Shown piece after piece: positions 27,683 through 35,113 of a stretch of DNA of 64,000 nucleotides. The position numbers and the translations under genes are program-made. The notes beneath the pieces are model-generated. The model was given only the letters and a program-made list of their open reading frames with translations, had not been told where the DNA came from and ran no database searches. Source of the DNA: Pseudomonas putida (GTDB lineage Bacteria > Pseudomonadota > Gammaproteobacteria > Pseudomonadales > Pseudomonadaceae); contig NZ_CP039371.1 of NCBI RefSeq assembly GCF_005080685.1, positions 930,001-994,000 of the forward strand. Reading direction: 5' to 3'. Numbering within the stretch: position 1 is the stretch's first letter; every line of letters starts with the position of its first letter.

Positions 27683-28891
27683 TCAGATCAGGCTACCCAA
27701 CTGGAAGATCGGCAAGTACATCGCCACTACCAGGCCGCCTACCAGCAGCCCGAGGATCAGCACGATGGACGGCTCCAGCAGGCGGGTCAACTGCTCCAGC
27801 GCCTGGCTGACCTGCTCGGCGTAATGCACAGCGGCCCGTTCCAGCATCTGGTCCAGCGTGCCGCTGGATTCGCCGATGCCCGTCAGTTGCACCAGCAGCG
27901 GCGGGAACAACGCCTCGCTGGCCATTGCCTGGCTCAGCCCCTGCCCATTGGCCATGGCCTGGCGGATGCGCAAAGTGGCCTGTTCATGCAACTCACTCCC
28001 ACAGGCATTGGCCACTGTGCCCAGTGCGTCCAGCAAGGGCACCCCAGCGGCATAGGCCGTGGCCAGGCTACGACAAAACCGCGCCAATGCCGCTTGCCCG
28101 AGCAGTTGGCCAACCACCGGCAAACGCAACACCTGCTGAGATATCCACAAGCGTGCTGGCGCATGCCGCCGATGGAGCACATTTATCCCCACGCCCATCA
28201 TCACCAGCAGCACCAACAAGAACAGGCCATATCGCGACAGCCCTGTGGATAAGTCGATGACCCATTGCGTATAGCCCGGCAATTCATTACCGAAGCCCGC
28301 GAACAGGTATTGGAACTGCGGGATCACCTCCAGCAGCAACAGCGTCGCCACCGCCAACCCCGTCAGCAACAGCAAGAGGGGATAGGCCATCGCCTTGCGT
28401 ACCCGGCTGCGCAGTAGCTGGCGCTGCTCCAGCATGTCGGCCAGTTGTTCGAGTTGCCGATCGAGCGTGCCCGACTGTTCACCCACCCGCACCAGGTTGC
28501 AATACAGCCCATCGAACCAGCGCGGGTGGCGCTGCAACGCATCCGCCAGCCCCAGCCCAGCGCCCACATCCTGTTGCATGCGCGTCAGCAACTCGGCCTG
28601 AGCCTTGCTGCACCCACTGCGCCCCATCACCTCGAACGCCTGCAACAACGGCACCCCGGCCTTGAGCAAGGTCGCCAACTGCCGGCTGAAGCCCGCCGGG
28701 TCTGCCTTGCTTGCCGCCTGCGGCCAACGCCAGACCCACCGGCTGGCCGGTCGCACCCGGGCGATACGAATACCCTGCCGCTGCAGCCCGGCGCGCACGT
28801 ACGCCGGGCTGCGCCCATGGGTTTCGCCGTTGATGGGCCGGCCATCGAGGTCGGTGCCGTGCCAGGCATACAGGTGTGTAGATCGTGCCAT
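27683..28891 (-). CDS. pilC: Type IV pilus inner-membrane platform protein PilC
   Basis: A 402-residue GspF/PilC-family protein with two cytoplasmic T2SSF domains (about 65-190 and 270-390) and three membrane helices. Conserved motifs GFSRQLATLLKAGVPLLQAF and ARFCRSLATAYAAGVPLLDAL are present. It starts the pilC-pilD-coaE-yacG operon, divergent from pilA. The ATPase gene pilB, found between pilA and pilC in P. aeruginosa, is absent. Confidence 0.94.
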   Translation of the reverse strand: MARSTHLYAWHGTDLDGRPINGETHGRSPAYVRAGLQRQGIRIARVRPASRWVWRWPQAASKADPAGFSRQLATLLKAGVPLLQAFEVMGRSGCSKAQAELLTRMQQDVGAGLGLADALQRHPRWFDGLYCNLVRVGEQSGTLDRQLEQLADMLEQRQLLRSRVRKAMAYPLLLLLTGLAVATLLLLEVIPQFQYLFAGFGNELPGYTQWVIDLSTGLSRYGLFLLVLLVMMGVGINVLHRRHAPARLWISQQVLRLPVVGQLLGQAALARFCRSLATAYAAGVPLLDALGTVANACGSELHEQATLRIRQAMANGQGLSQAMASEALFPPLLVQLTGIGESSGTLDQMLERAAVHYAEQVSQALEQLTRLLEPSIVLILGLLVGGLVVAMYLPIFQLGSLI

Positions 28892-29219
28892 GCAAAGGTC
28901 CTTTTCTGCCCGTGCGCCGAGCCAGTTCCAGCCCGCACAGGTTCTGCGATCTTCAGATCACCCCAAATCCTTTGGGGGCGAGTCATCGAGGCGTCGAGCT
29001 GCCGCGAAGGGGCCAAAACAGCCACCGCAAATTCACGAAACAGCTTGCTCCGCCATTCATAGGGCATGTTTCCCTGGTGCTCACTAGAGTAGTTCAGGCG
29101 AGCCCGAATCCGTGGCTTGCAGGGGTGACAAAAGGTGTCTGTTCAGGCCTACTGCGCCGCTGCCGGCTTGGGGTAAGCACGACCTCAATGCGTACATGTT
29201 TGCAAAAGGAAGAGAGTGG
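28892..29219. promoter_or_regulatory. pilC-pilA divergent intergenic region
   Basis: 328 nt with no gene, which must hold both promoters. I searched for the RpoN pattern (TGGCAC-N5-TTGC) that drives pilA in P. aeruginosa and saw no convincing match. A CCCCAAATCCTTTGGGG palindrome lies at about 28961-28978. Confidence 0.5.
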
Positions 29220-29648
29220 ATGAAAGGGCAACGCGGTATCACCCTGATCGAAATGATGATCGTCGTGGCGATCATCGGCATCCTCGCGACCATCGCCCTG
29301 CCGATGTACACCGACCACCAATCGCGCAGCAAGGCCGCGGCGGGGTTGCTGGAAATCTCGGCGCTGAAGACCCCGATGGACCTGCGCCTGAACGAAGGCA
29401 AGGACGTCGCCGACGTGGCTGCGCTGGGCGGCCAGGCGGGCACGGCGCATTGCGCGATCACCGCGCAGGGCAAGGCGGCCGAGGGCAGTGGCAGCATTAC
29501 CTGCACCCTGGTGGATGCACCGGCCAATGTAGTGGGCAAGAGCGTGACCCTGACCCGCTCGGCCACGGGGTGGAGTTGCGCCACCACGGTCGAAGAGGAC
29601 CTGGCGCCCAAAGGCTGCGCGGCAGCGGTGGGGGCGGGGAATAAGTAA
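29220..29648 (+). CDS. pilA: Type IV pilus major pilin-like protein PilA
   Basis: A 142-residue prepilin. The leader MKGQRG is followed by [22 protein letters not shown], the classical class IVa signature with Glu at +5, and the globular part ends in a cysteine pair (SITCTL, WSCATT, KGCAAA). ATG 29220 is selected by AGGAAGAG 5-12 nt upstream and by the leader length. Divergent from pilC. Confidence 0.92.
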   Translation: MKGQRGITLIEMMIVVAIIGILATIALPMYTDHQSRSKAAAGLLEISALKTPMDLRLNEGKDVADVAALGGQAGTAHCAITAQGKAAEGSGSITCTLVDAPANVVGKSVTLTRSATGWSCATTVEEDLAPKGCAAAVGAGNK

Positions 29649-29700
29649 GGCGAAACAGGGGTTTGCGTAACGACGGCGGCAGTGGTACGTTGCGCTACAC

Positions 29701-29776
29701 GCCGGTGTAGCTCAGTCGGTAGAGCAGCGCACTCGTAACGCGAAGGTCGCAGGTTCGATTCCTGTCTCCGGCACCA
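29701..29776 (+). tRNA. tRNA-Thr (CGT)
   Basis: 76 nt with encoded CCA. The acceptor GCCGGTG/CTCCGGC has one T-T mismatch; the anticodon loop CTCGTAA gives CGT and the T-arm reads GGTTCGATTCC. It marks the left border of the accessory region. Confidence 0.95.
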
Positions 29777-29782
29777 CACATC

Positions 29783-29810
29783 AAGGCTTGCAGCGATGCA
29801 GGCCTTTTTT
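29783..29810 (+). terminator. Intrinsic terminator of tRNA-Thr
   Basis: The stem AAGGCTTGCA with loop GCGA and TGCAGGCCTT contains one G-T pair, and is followed by T residues. Confidence 0.92.
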
Positions 29811-30205
29811 GTGTCTCGAACACGGCGATGATCTCTGCAGCTCGCCGAACACATTGCCGGGCGCAGGTAGTCTGACCTTATCCAGACAAATCCTCGAGGT
29901 TGGTCTCGGAGGGCTGCAAACGCGCTTACGAGTCCGCCGTTTTCCAGTTATGAATCGACGGTTTTTGAGATAACCGATCTCCAGCATTCCGGTTACGTCC
30001 AATGTTCACGGGGGTAAAACCCAAAGTTTTCTAGATATTGATTTCGCCGCCTAGAGATAACTCCAGGATCCCGCCCGATCCATCGCCAAGCGAGCCTCTC
30101 AAAAATCCCCCTCCTCCTGTGGGAGCGGGCTTGCCCCGCGAACACGGGCGCAGCCCGTGCCACCCACCCCCACACAAGACCTAAGCATCCGTCCCTATTT
30201 CCTTA
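29811..30205. other. Gene-free stretch with a REP element at its right end
   Basis: No open frame here is supported by a start site or family match. Base composition is more AT-rich than the flanks, as in old junction DNA. At 30115-30163 there is a single type A REP (GGGAGCGGGCTTGCCCCGCG) with an attached CGGGCGCAGCCCG hairpin. Confidence 0.6.
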
Positions 30206-30595
30206 TCAGCCCCAAAGTTTCGCAGCCTGCGGCACCCCGCCATAACCATAAGCCGTAGCTCGCACATCTATCAGGTGAACGTTCGAATGCGGATGCACAT
30301 TCCCGATACGCTCCGAAAGCAATTCATACGACTCCCGCTGATACCGCCGTTTCTGCTCCACCGTCGTCGTCTCGTCGGTGATCGTAACCTCCAGGCGAAA
30401 GCTATTCCTCCCCAAGCTCTCAAGCGATTCACTGTCGATGAACCACAATCCAGAATCGACGAACCGAACGATCACCATCGTTTGTGAAGGCTGCTTGTCC
30501 AGCACGCGTGCAGTCAGTGCAGTCAGCTCACGGCTGAGTTGGGACGCCAAGGCAGTATCTGGCGCGCCGGATAAGGTCAGGGTGATACCAGGCAT
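30206..30595 (-). CDS. Tautomerase-superfamily (4-oxalocrotonate tautomerase-like) protein
   Basis: A 129-residue protein beginning Met-Pro, where the exposed Pro would be the catalytic base of the tautomerase superfamily. Its two-domain length is that of the CHMI/MIF-like groups rather than the ~62-residue 4-OT. It is divergent from a LysR gene, 102 nt away, which probably regulates it. The substrate is unknown. Confidence 0.75.
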   Translation of the reverse strand: MPGITLTLSGAPDTALASQLSRELTALTARVLDKQPSQTMVIVRFVDSGLWFIDSESLESLGRNSFRLEVTITDETTTVEQKRRYQRESYELLSERIGNVHPHSNVHLIDVRATAYGYGGVPQAAKLWG

Positions 30596-30697
30596 TTCGG
30601 TAATCCTCGTAGGTGGTGTGCCTGTAACTTAGCCTTTGAACATCATCCTAAAAAGCGGGAAAATCAGTGCTCATCTTCCTGCTTATCCGGAACCTCC

Positions 30698-31540
30698 ATG
30701 TACCACTTCGACCTGGCCCACCTCCACGTCTACCTGGCGGTCTGTGACGCAGGCAGCATCTCTGCAGCCGCTCCATCCCTGTTTCGCTCGACCTCCGCCA
30801 TCAGCGAACAGCTGCGAAAGCTGGAAGGTGCCGTTGGCGTCGAGTTGCTCATTCGCGGCAAGCAAGGCGTTCGTCCCACTCCTGCGGGTGAACGACTTTT
30901 GCGCCACGCCAGGCAAATCCTCACCCTGGGCGAGCGGGCGCTGTCCGATGTTCGAGGCGAACAGTTCGAAGGGGAGATACGCCTGGCGATCACCGATTAC
31001 TTCCGCCCCGACGACATTGCCGGTCTGCTGAAAAAACTACGTGAATGGCATCCACGGCTTCGACTTCATGTAGTGATGAAAAAGAGCCTGGAAATTGATC
31101 AGGCCAGTGACTACCTGGACATTGGCTTGGCCATGCGTTTTAACGAGCGCGTGACCACATCCAACACCTTTGAGGTGAGGCAGGAACCACTGCAATGGGT
31201 CGCCGCTGCTGGCTGGGTTCCAGAGCCTGGGCAGCCGCTGCCACTGCTCGCGATCAGCGGGTGCGGATTGTCGGAGTACAGTTGCCAGGTGTTGGAACGG
31301 GCCCATGTCGATTACGAGATCGTTTACTCGACTTCAGGGGTGGCGGGGTTGCAGTCGGCATTGAGGGCAGGGCTTGGCATTGCGTGTCTTAATGCGAGTG
31401 CTGTACCGCAGGGGGTGGAGCCTTACAGGACTGGCTTGCCGGTGTTGGCGCAGGCCAGGTTCTTGCTGCTTCCTCCGCGCAAGGGGGAGTCTGCGCTAGT
31501 GGAAAATGTGCGGCGATTGTTGCAGGGTTATCTCGCATAG
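30698..31540 (+). CDS. LysR-family transcriptional regulator
   Basis: A 280-residue regulator with the LysR HTH at residues 5-62 (LAHLHVYLAVCDAGSISAAA, then SAISEQLRKLEGAVGVELL) and an effector domain from about 90. The middle helix keeps the usual pattern ending in RGKQGVRPTPAG. It is divergent from the tautomerase gene, its most probable target. Confidence 0.9.
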   Translation: MYHFDLAHLHVYLAVCDAGSISAAAPSLFRSTSAISEQLRKLEGAVGVELLIRGKQGVRPTPAGERLLRHARQILTLGERALSDVRGEQFEGEIRLAITDYFRPDDIAGLLKKLREWHPRLRLHVVMKKSLEIDQASDYLDIGLAMRFNERVTTSNTFEVRQEPLQWVAAAGWVPEPGQPLPLLAISGCGLSEYSCQVLERAHVDYEIVYSTSGVAGLQSALRAGLGIACLNASAVPQGVEPYRTGLPVLAQARFLLLPPRKGESALVENVRRLLQGYLA

Positions 31541-31637
31541 GGTTCGGGGCGAGACATCACAGTTTCAGGCTAATGGACATGAATGTTGGTCTTGCCCCGT
31601 GAGTATCCGGGTTGGCTTCTCAGGCTAGGGAAACGCT

Positions 31638-32093
31638 ATGACTGATGAAAAACAAGATGATCGCCCTGTTTACCAAGCCGCCTGCCATTGTGGAACAGTG
31701 CGGTTTTCACTGCGCTTGACCGATGGTCTGCGTACCGCGCGCAGGTGCAACTGCTCGCTCTGCCGTATGCGGGGGGCCGTGGTGGTGTCGGCCAATCTGG
31801 GCGATATCACTGTCACCCAAGGGGAAGAGGCGCTGACCCTTTATCAGTTCCATACACGGGAAGCCAAGCACTACTTCTGCTCGAAGTGCGGCATCTACAC
31901 CTTCCACCAACGGCGTTCTGCGCCGGACCAGTATGGGGTCAATGTTGCTTGTATTGAGGGGATGAGCCCGTTTGATTTTGCAGAGGTGGCTGTTAGTGAA
32001 GGGCGTGTTCATCCCAAGGATCGGGTAGGCGGGGGCGCGGAGGTTGCGGGATGGTTGCGGTACGAAGGTAATTCGGACTGTGGTCAAGGGTGA
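31638..32093 (+). CDS. GFA-family (glutathione-dependent formaldehyde-activating-like) zinc protein
   Basis: A 151-residue GFA/CENP-V-fold protein. Zinc ligands are CHCG near residue 17, CNCSLC near 37 and CSKCG near 77. Most members are not proven formaldehyde-activating enzymes, so only the fold is assigned. It stands alone. Confidence 0.85.
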   Translation: MTDEKQDDRPVYQAACHCGTVRFSLRLTDGLRTARRCNCSLCRMRGAVVVSANLGDITVTQGEEALTLYQFHTREAKHYFCSKCGIYTFHQRRSAPDQYGVNVACIEGMSPFDFAEVAVSEGRVHPKDRVGGGAEVAGWLRYEGNSDCGQG

Positions 32094-32261
32094 GGGCTGA
32101 TTGAGGGACATTTGCTTTGACGCTTTTGGTGAAAGCCAATCCGTCCCTTTTTTCTTCCCCTGGTTTTCGATGGCCATTGGAATAATAACGCTTGCCCATT
32201 AATTTCTGTTACGAAGGTCTGAACTGGTCGAGTGCAGTTACTCGAGATTGATCTGGGGCAT

Positions 32262-32734
32262 TCATGCGTCGTATTGCAGGGTTTTCTGCATAAATGCATT
32301 CTGCAGCGTTACACCCCGACAGACCGGAAACCTGCGCTGCACCACATGAAACCCGTGCGATACAAAGAACGCTTCAGCTGTTTTGCTGACATTTGAAGTA
32401 AGCTCGACAATATCAAGTGACTTAGCTTCTTCATGGATTCGCTTCATGAGTAAAGAGCCTATCCCTTGACGCGGATGAGTACCCGACACAAAAAAGTGGT
32501 CGATATATCCGTTCGGTTGAATATCAGCGTAACCCACTATTTCCCCGTCAATCTCAGCCACGAACGGGCGAAGATCTTGGAGGTGTTCCGCCCAGAGCTT
32601 CGGATCAAGATCGACAGGCGCCCAGGCATCGACCTGATCGTGAGTGTAATCGCGTGACGCGGTGTCATGAATGGCAGAGTAAAAGCACGGAACAGCGCAA
32701 TCTCATCTCCGGTTCTGAATCGTCGAATCATCAT
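32262..32734 (-). pseudogene. GNAT acetyltransferase broken by a one-base frameshift
   Basis: The N-terminal part MIRRFRTGDEIALFRAF and the C-terminal part YSAIHDTASRDYTHD... through GYADIQPNGYIDHFFVSG and RQGIGSLLMKR lie in different frames. Read across the break they form one normal ~156-residue GNAT protein with the acetyl-CoA-binding motif Q/RxxGxG/A. The break is at a run of four A (plus strand 32681-32684); one more base restores the frame. It is either a real inactivating mutation or a homopolymer sequencing error. Confidence 0.85.
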
Positions 32735-33038
32735 GTGATCCTCGCAAGGCTTCCTCAAAAAGGGAGAGTTTGCCATACCACCCGCATAGCTGACGCGCTA
32801 ACTGAAATCAAGCAAGCTTGAAAGGCCGTCCGTGCTGGGCATGTGGAATCGATGTAAGAATAAGAACAGGCCAGACGCAGCCTCGCGCGACTTGGAACTG
32901 CGACTAGCCTATTGAAAATCAGATTTCCCCACTTCCTTGTAGTCCATTTCCCAAAGATACTTCCCACACCTATTTTCCGTTGCGGTCCTACACACAAGCG
33001 TCCTAGTCTCGATTCGTCGCTGCAATCAGCGATCGGCT
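32735..33038. other. Gene-free stretch upstream of the DUF3077-like leader
   Basis: About 300 nt of mixed composition, AT-rich in the middle. The only open frames lack family resemblance and ribosome binding sites. I see no clear promoter. Confidence 0.4.
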
Positions 33039-33207
33039 TTGACAGGCCGCGAGGTATATAGGTATGCAGCGCCGTTTATGGCAGCTGTGCGTGCGGGCAC
33101 GCTTGCGTGCGCCGGTTCTTCCTATATCCGCCGGTCTGTCAACCCACGCACAGTTGCCACCCCTACGTTTGACAGCGACGCGGAGGCATCAAACCGGAGA
33201 TATAGGA
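33039..33207 (+). promoter_or_regulatory. Palindromic leader with three related segments ahead of a small gene
   Basis: Segment A (33039-33062) and segment C (33169-33206) both contain TTGACAG and end in ATATAGG just before an ATG. Segment B (33121-33142) is the near-complement of both. B pairs with A over most of its length and with the ACCGGAGATATAGG of C, which includes the GGAG ribosome binding site. A further stem joins GGCAGCTGTGCGTG (33080-33093) with CACGCACAGTTGCC (33145-33158). This is the layout of a leader with alternative pairings. Confidence 0.6.
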
Positions 33208-33450
33208 ATGTTGAAACTGGTTCCCGATCCACCTCAAAGCCCCAGCCCCCTGGAGGTCGCCTTCAAGATCGCCGCAGACCACAGCCTCTGCGCGGAAGGT
33301 GCCGCTCACCAGGCCGTCCTGCTGCAGTTCCACGCACCAGCCAAGCTGCTGACCATAACGTCAAAGCACGAGCCAGAAACCTTACGAAAGCCGGTCAACC
33401 CAGCGTTGCCACACATCCGGATTCCGGCGAATCGTCAAACGTTGCACTGA
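33208..33450 (+). CDS. Small DUF3077-like conserved Pseudomonas protein
   Basis: An 80-residue soluble protein starting MLKLVPDPPQSPSPLEVAF and ending RIPANRQTLH, matching a group of short paralogues that occur in several copies in P. putida. GGAG lies 8 nt before the ATG at 33208. An in-frame ATG at 33064 also has an SD-like GAGG, so a 128-residue form cannot be excluded, though it would read through the palindromic leader. The function is unknown. Confidence 0.6.
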   Translation: MLKLVPDPPQSPSPLEVAFKIAADHSLCAEGAAHQAVLLQFHAPAKLLTITSKHEPETLRKPVNPALPHIRIPANRQTLH

Positions 33451-33638
33451 GCCGAAGCCTGTTTTGTCTGGCAGGGCCTCTTCGCGGGCAAGCCCGCTCC
33501 TACAGGGTTTGGCGGCGGCTGTTGTCGTGCGGCGTTGAGCATGTGGGCACGGGGATCGCGTGACGACCAGCCCGGGCAATCCAATGGCTTCTACTCATCC
33601 GCATCGACACCAAGTTTCGCCTGGTCTGGCTCCAGTGC
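33451..33638. repeat. Single type A REP element in a gene-free gap
   Basis: The REP core CGCGGGCAAGCCCGCTCC lies at about 33484-33501. The rest of the gap up to the next leader has no supported gene. Confidence 0.7.
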
Positions 33639-33713
33639 TGGCAAACCAGCGTTCCCCTTGGGCGGCGTAACTTGACAAACCGGGCGTCGCTCCTGCGGGG
33701 CGTTGGTTTGCCA
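33639..33713 (+). promoter_or_regulatory. Long inverted repeat in the leader of the second DUF3077 gene
   Basis: TGGCAAACCAGCG at 33639-33651 and CGTTGGTTTGCCA at 33701-33713 pair over 13 bp (one G-T) around a 49-nt loop. The loop itself contains CGGGCGTCGCTCCTGCGGGG. It lies 62 nt before the ATG of the gene that follows. Confidence 0.6.
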
Positions 33714-33774
33714 TGGCAACGAGCCGAGGCGCTGGGGTCAGCCCAGGCACCTAGATAGTCAGGGAGATACAACC

Positions 33775-34044
33775 ATGTCCACGGACGATAACGACAGCAA
33801 AACCACTGTCGGCAAGACCAGGTTTTACCAGGGCGAAGGCCACACCCAACCACTGTTCTGCGTCGAATCCGGCATTCCCTGCCAGCACGCGCATGAACAG
33901 GCGTCGGAATTGATGGGCTATGTGCGTGACTTGACCCTCAATGGCCTGATGGAGGAGGACTCGTCATCGCTCTGGGCAGCACACTATCTGAGCGCGTTGG
34001 CCAAGGCACTGATGGATGATGCCGAGTTGGGGATGATGCGCTAG
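33775..34044 (+). CDS. DUF3077 family protein
   Basis: An 89-residue protein; residues 14-85 (TRFYQGEGHTQPLFCVESGI, then HEQASELMGYVRDLTL) match the DUF3077 family of small helical proteins, which are multi-copy in P. putida and often found at variable loci. AGGGAG precedes ATG 33775 by 9 nt. It faces the convergent GST gene. Function unknown. Confidence 0.8.
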   Translation: MSTDDNDSKTTVGKTRFYQGEGHTQPLFCVESGIPCQHAHEQASELMGYVRDLTLNGLMEEDSSSLWAAHYLSALAKALMDDAELGMMR

Positions 34045-34106
34045 GCGCAGGGCAGTAGCTGCGCTGCGCTCCAAACCGGCCAGGCGGATTTCGCGCGGGG
34101 ATGACT

Positions 34107-34730
34107 TCACGGCGTGCCGTTGCGACCATGAAGGCGGAAGCCGGCACGCTCGCTCAGGCGCTCGTAGTAGGCGCTCACCGCAGGAAAGTCCGTATGGCTC
34201 AGCGGCGTTTCGAACCAGCGGTTCACCGAAAGGCCGATCGGGATATCCGCCAGGGAAAACTCGCCGCCACTGACGTACGCGCCCGTGGTGTCGAGTTGTC
34301 TGTCCAGGATCGCCATGTGCCTGGTCCACTCTCGACACCCTTGTGCCAGGGCTTCTGGGTCCTGATGGGCAGCACTTCGCCTGACCAGCGACATGAAGGC
34401 GTAGCTCCATGACTTGTTGAAGTCGCTAGCCTGCCAATCCATCCACTGATCTACCCGGGCCCTGGCTTTTGCCTCTTTCGGATAAAGATGAACGGCGTCG
34501 GCCCGGTTCGCCAGGTAGCGGATGATCGTGTTGGACTCCCAGACCACGAACCCATCGTCCTCGATCACCGGCACCATCGCGTTGGGGTTCAGCGCCATGA
34601 ATTCGGGGGTGGCGGTGTCCCTGAAGCCAGAACCCCAGTCGTGTCGCTCGAAGGGAATCTGCAACTCGGCACAGGTCCAGAGCACCTTGCGCACGTTGAT
34701 CGAGGAAGCCTTGCCCAGTATTTGTAGCAT
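34107..34730 (-). CDS. Glutathione S-transferase family protein
   Basis: A 207-residue cytosolic GST. The thioredoxin-like N-domain has [19 protein letters not shown] and the cis-Pro segment [20 protein letters not shown]; the all-helical C-domain has the N-capping motif FSLADIPIG. It likely conjugates or reduces an electrophile. It is monocistronic. Confidence 0.92.
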   Translation of the reverse strand: MLQILGKASSINVRKVLWTCAELQIPFERHDWGSGFRDTATPEFMALNPNAMVPVIEDDGFVVWESNTIIRYLANRADAVHLYPKEAKARARVDQWMDWQASDFNKSWSYAFMSLVRRSAAHQDPEALAQGCREWTRHMAILDRQLDTTGAYVSGGEFSLADIPIGLSVNRWFETPLSHTDFPAVSAYYERLSERAGFRLHGRNGTP

Positions 34731-35113
34731 TTCATGTCCTTATGATCGGGGAACGGATACTTCGTATGGATCCCGTTCTTGTCAGTAATATGTCCTGGAA
34801 TTAGAGATTGTCTACGTGTTCAGGTGCCATTCAAGCATCCACTGCAAACACAGGGACCGATGCAGGCTGTGAGGTTGGCCGTGGTTCCTGTGAGCGGGCT
34901 TGTCCTGCGAAGAGGCCGGCCCATGAAACGGCGTTGTCTGGCACGGGCTACGCCCGTGTTCGCGGGCAAGCCCGCTCCTACAGGGGAGTTGATAAAGCCA
35001 CTGAACACGCCTTTGTCACCCCCGACATGCGATTGCTGGCCCAGCATCAGTGATGCCACAATGCCGTCCACGCCTTGCGCACTAACAATAAGCGCGATTC
35101 AGGGACGATCAAT
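34731..35113. repeat. Gene-free stretch with a REP pair (type A)
   Basis: REP copies at about 34887-34918 (GAGCGGGCTTGTCCTGCGAA) and 34943-34985 (CGCGGGCAAGCCCGCTCC with an attached GGGCTACGCCC hairpin). They occupy the space between the divergent GST gene and the GGDEF protein gene, so promoters of both must lie around them. Confidence 0.75.

Noticed and set aside
28892..29219. RpoN promoter before pilA
   Set aside because: No TGGC-N7-9-TTGC match with proper GG/GC spacing that I could defend.
29777..30205. attR-like duplication of the tRNA-Thr 3' end or a phage remnant
   Set aside because: No repeat of the tRNA 3' end and no integrase found in the window.
32755..32997. 80-residue minus-strand frame in the gap after the broken GNAT gene
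   Set aside because: No ribosome binding site or recognisable sequence; probably chance.
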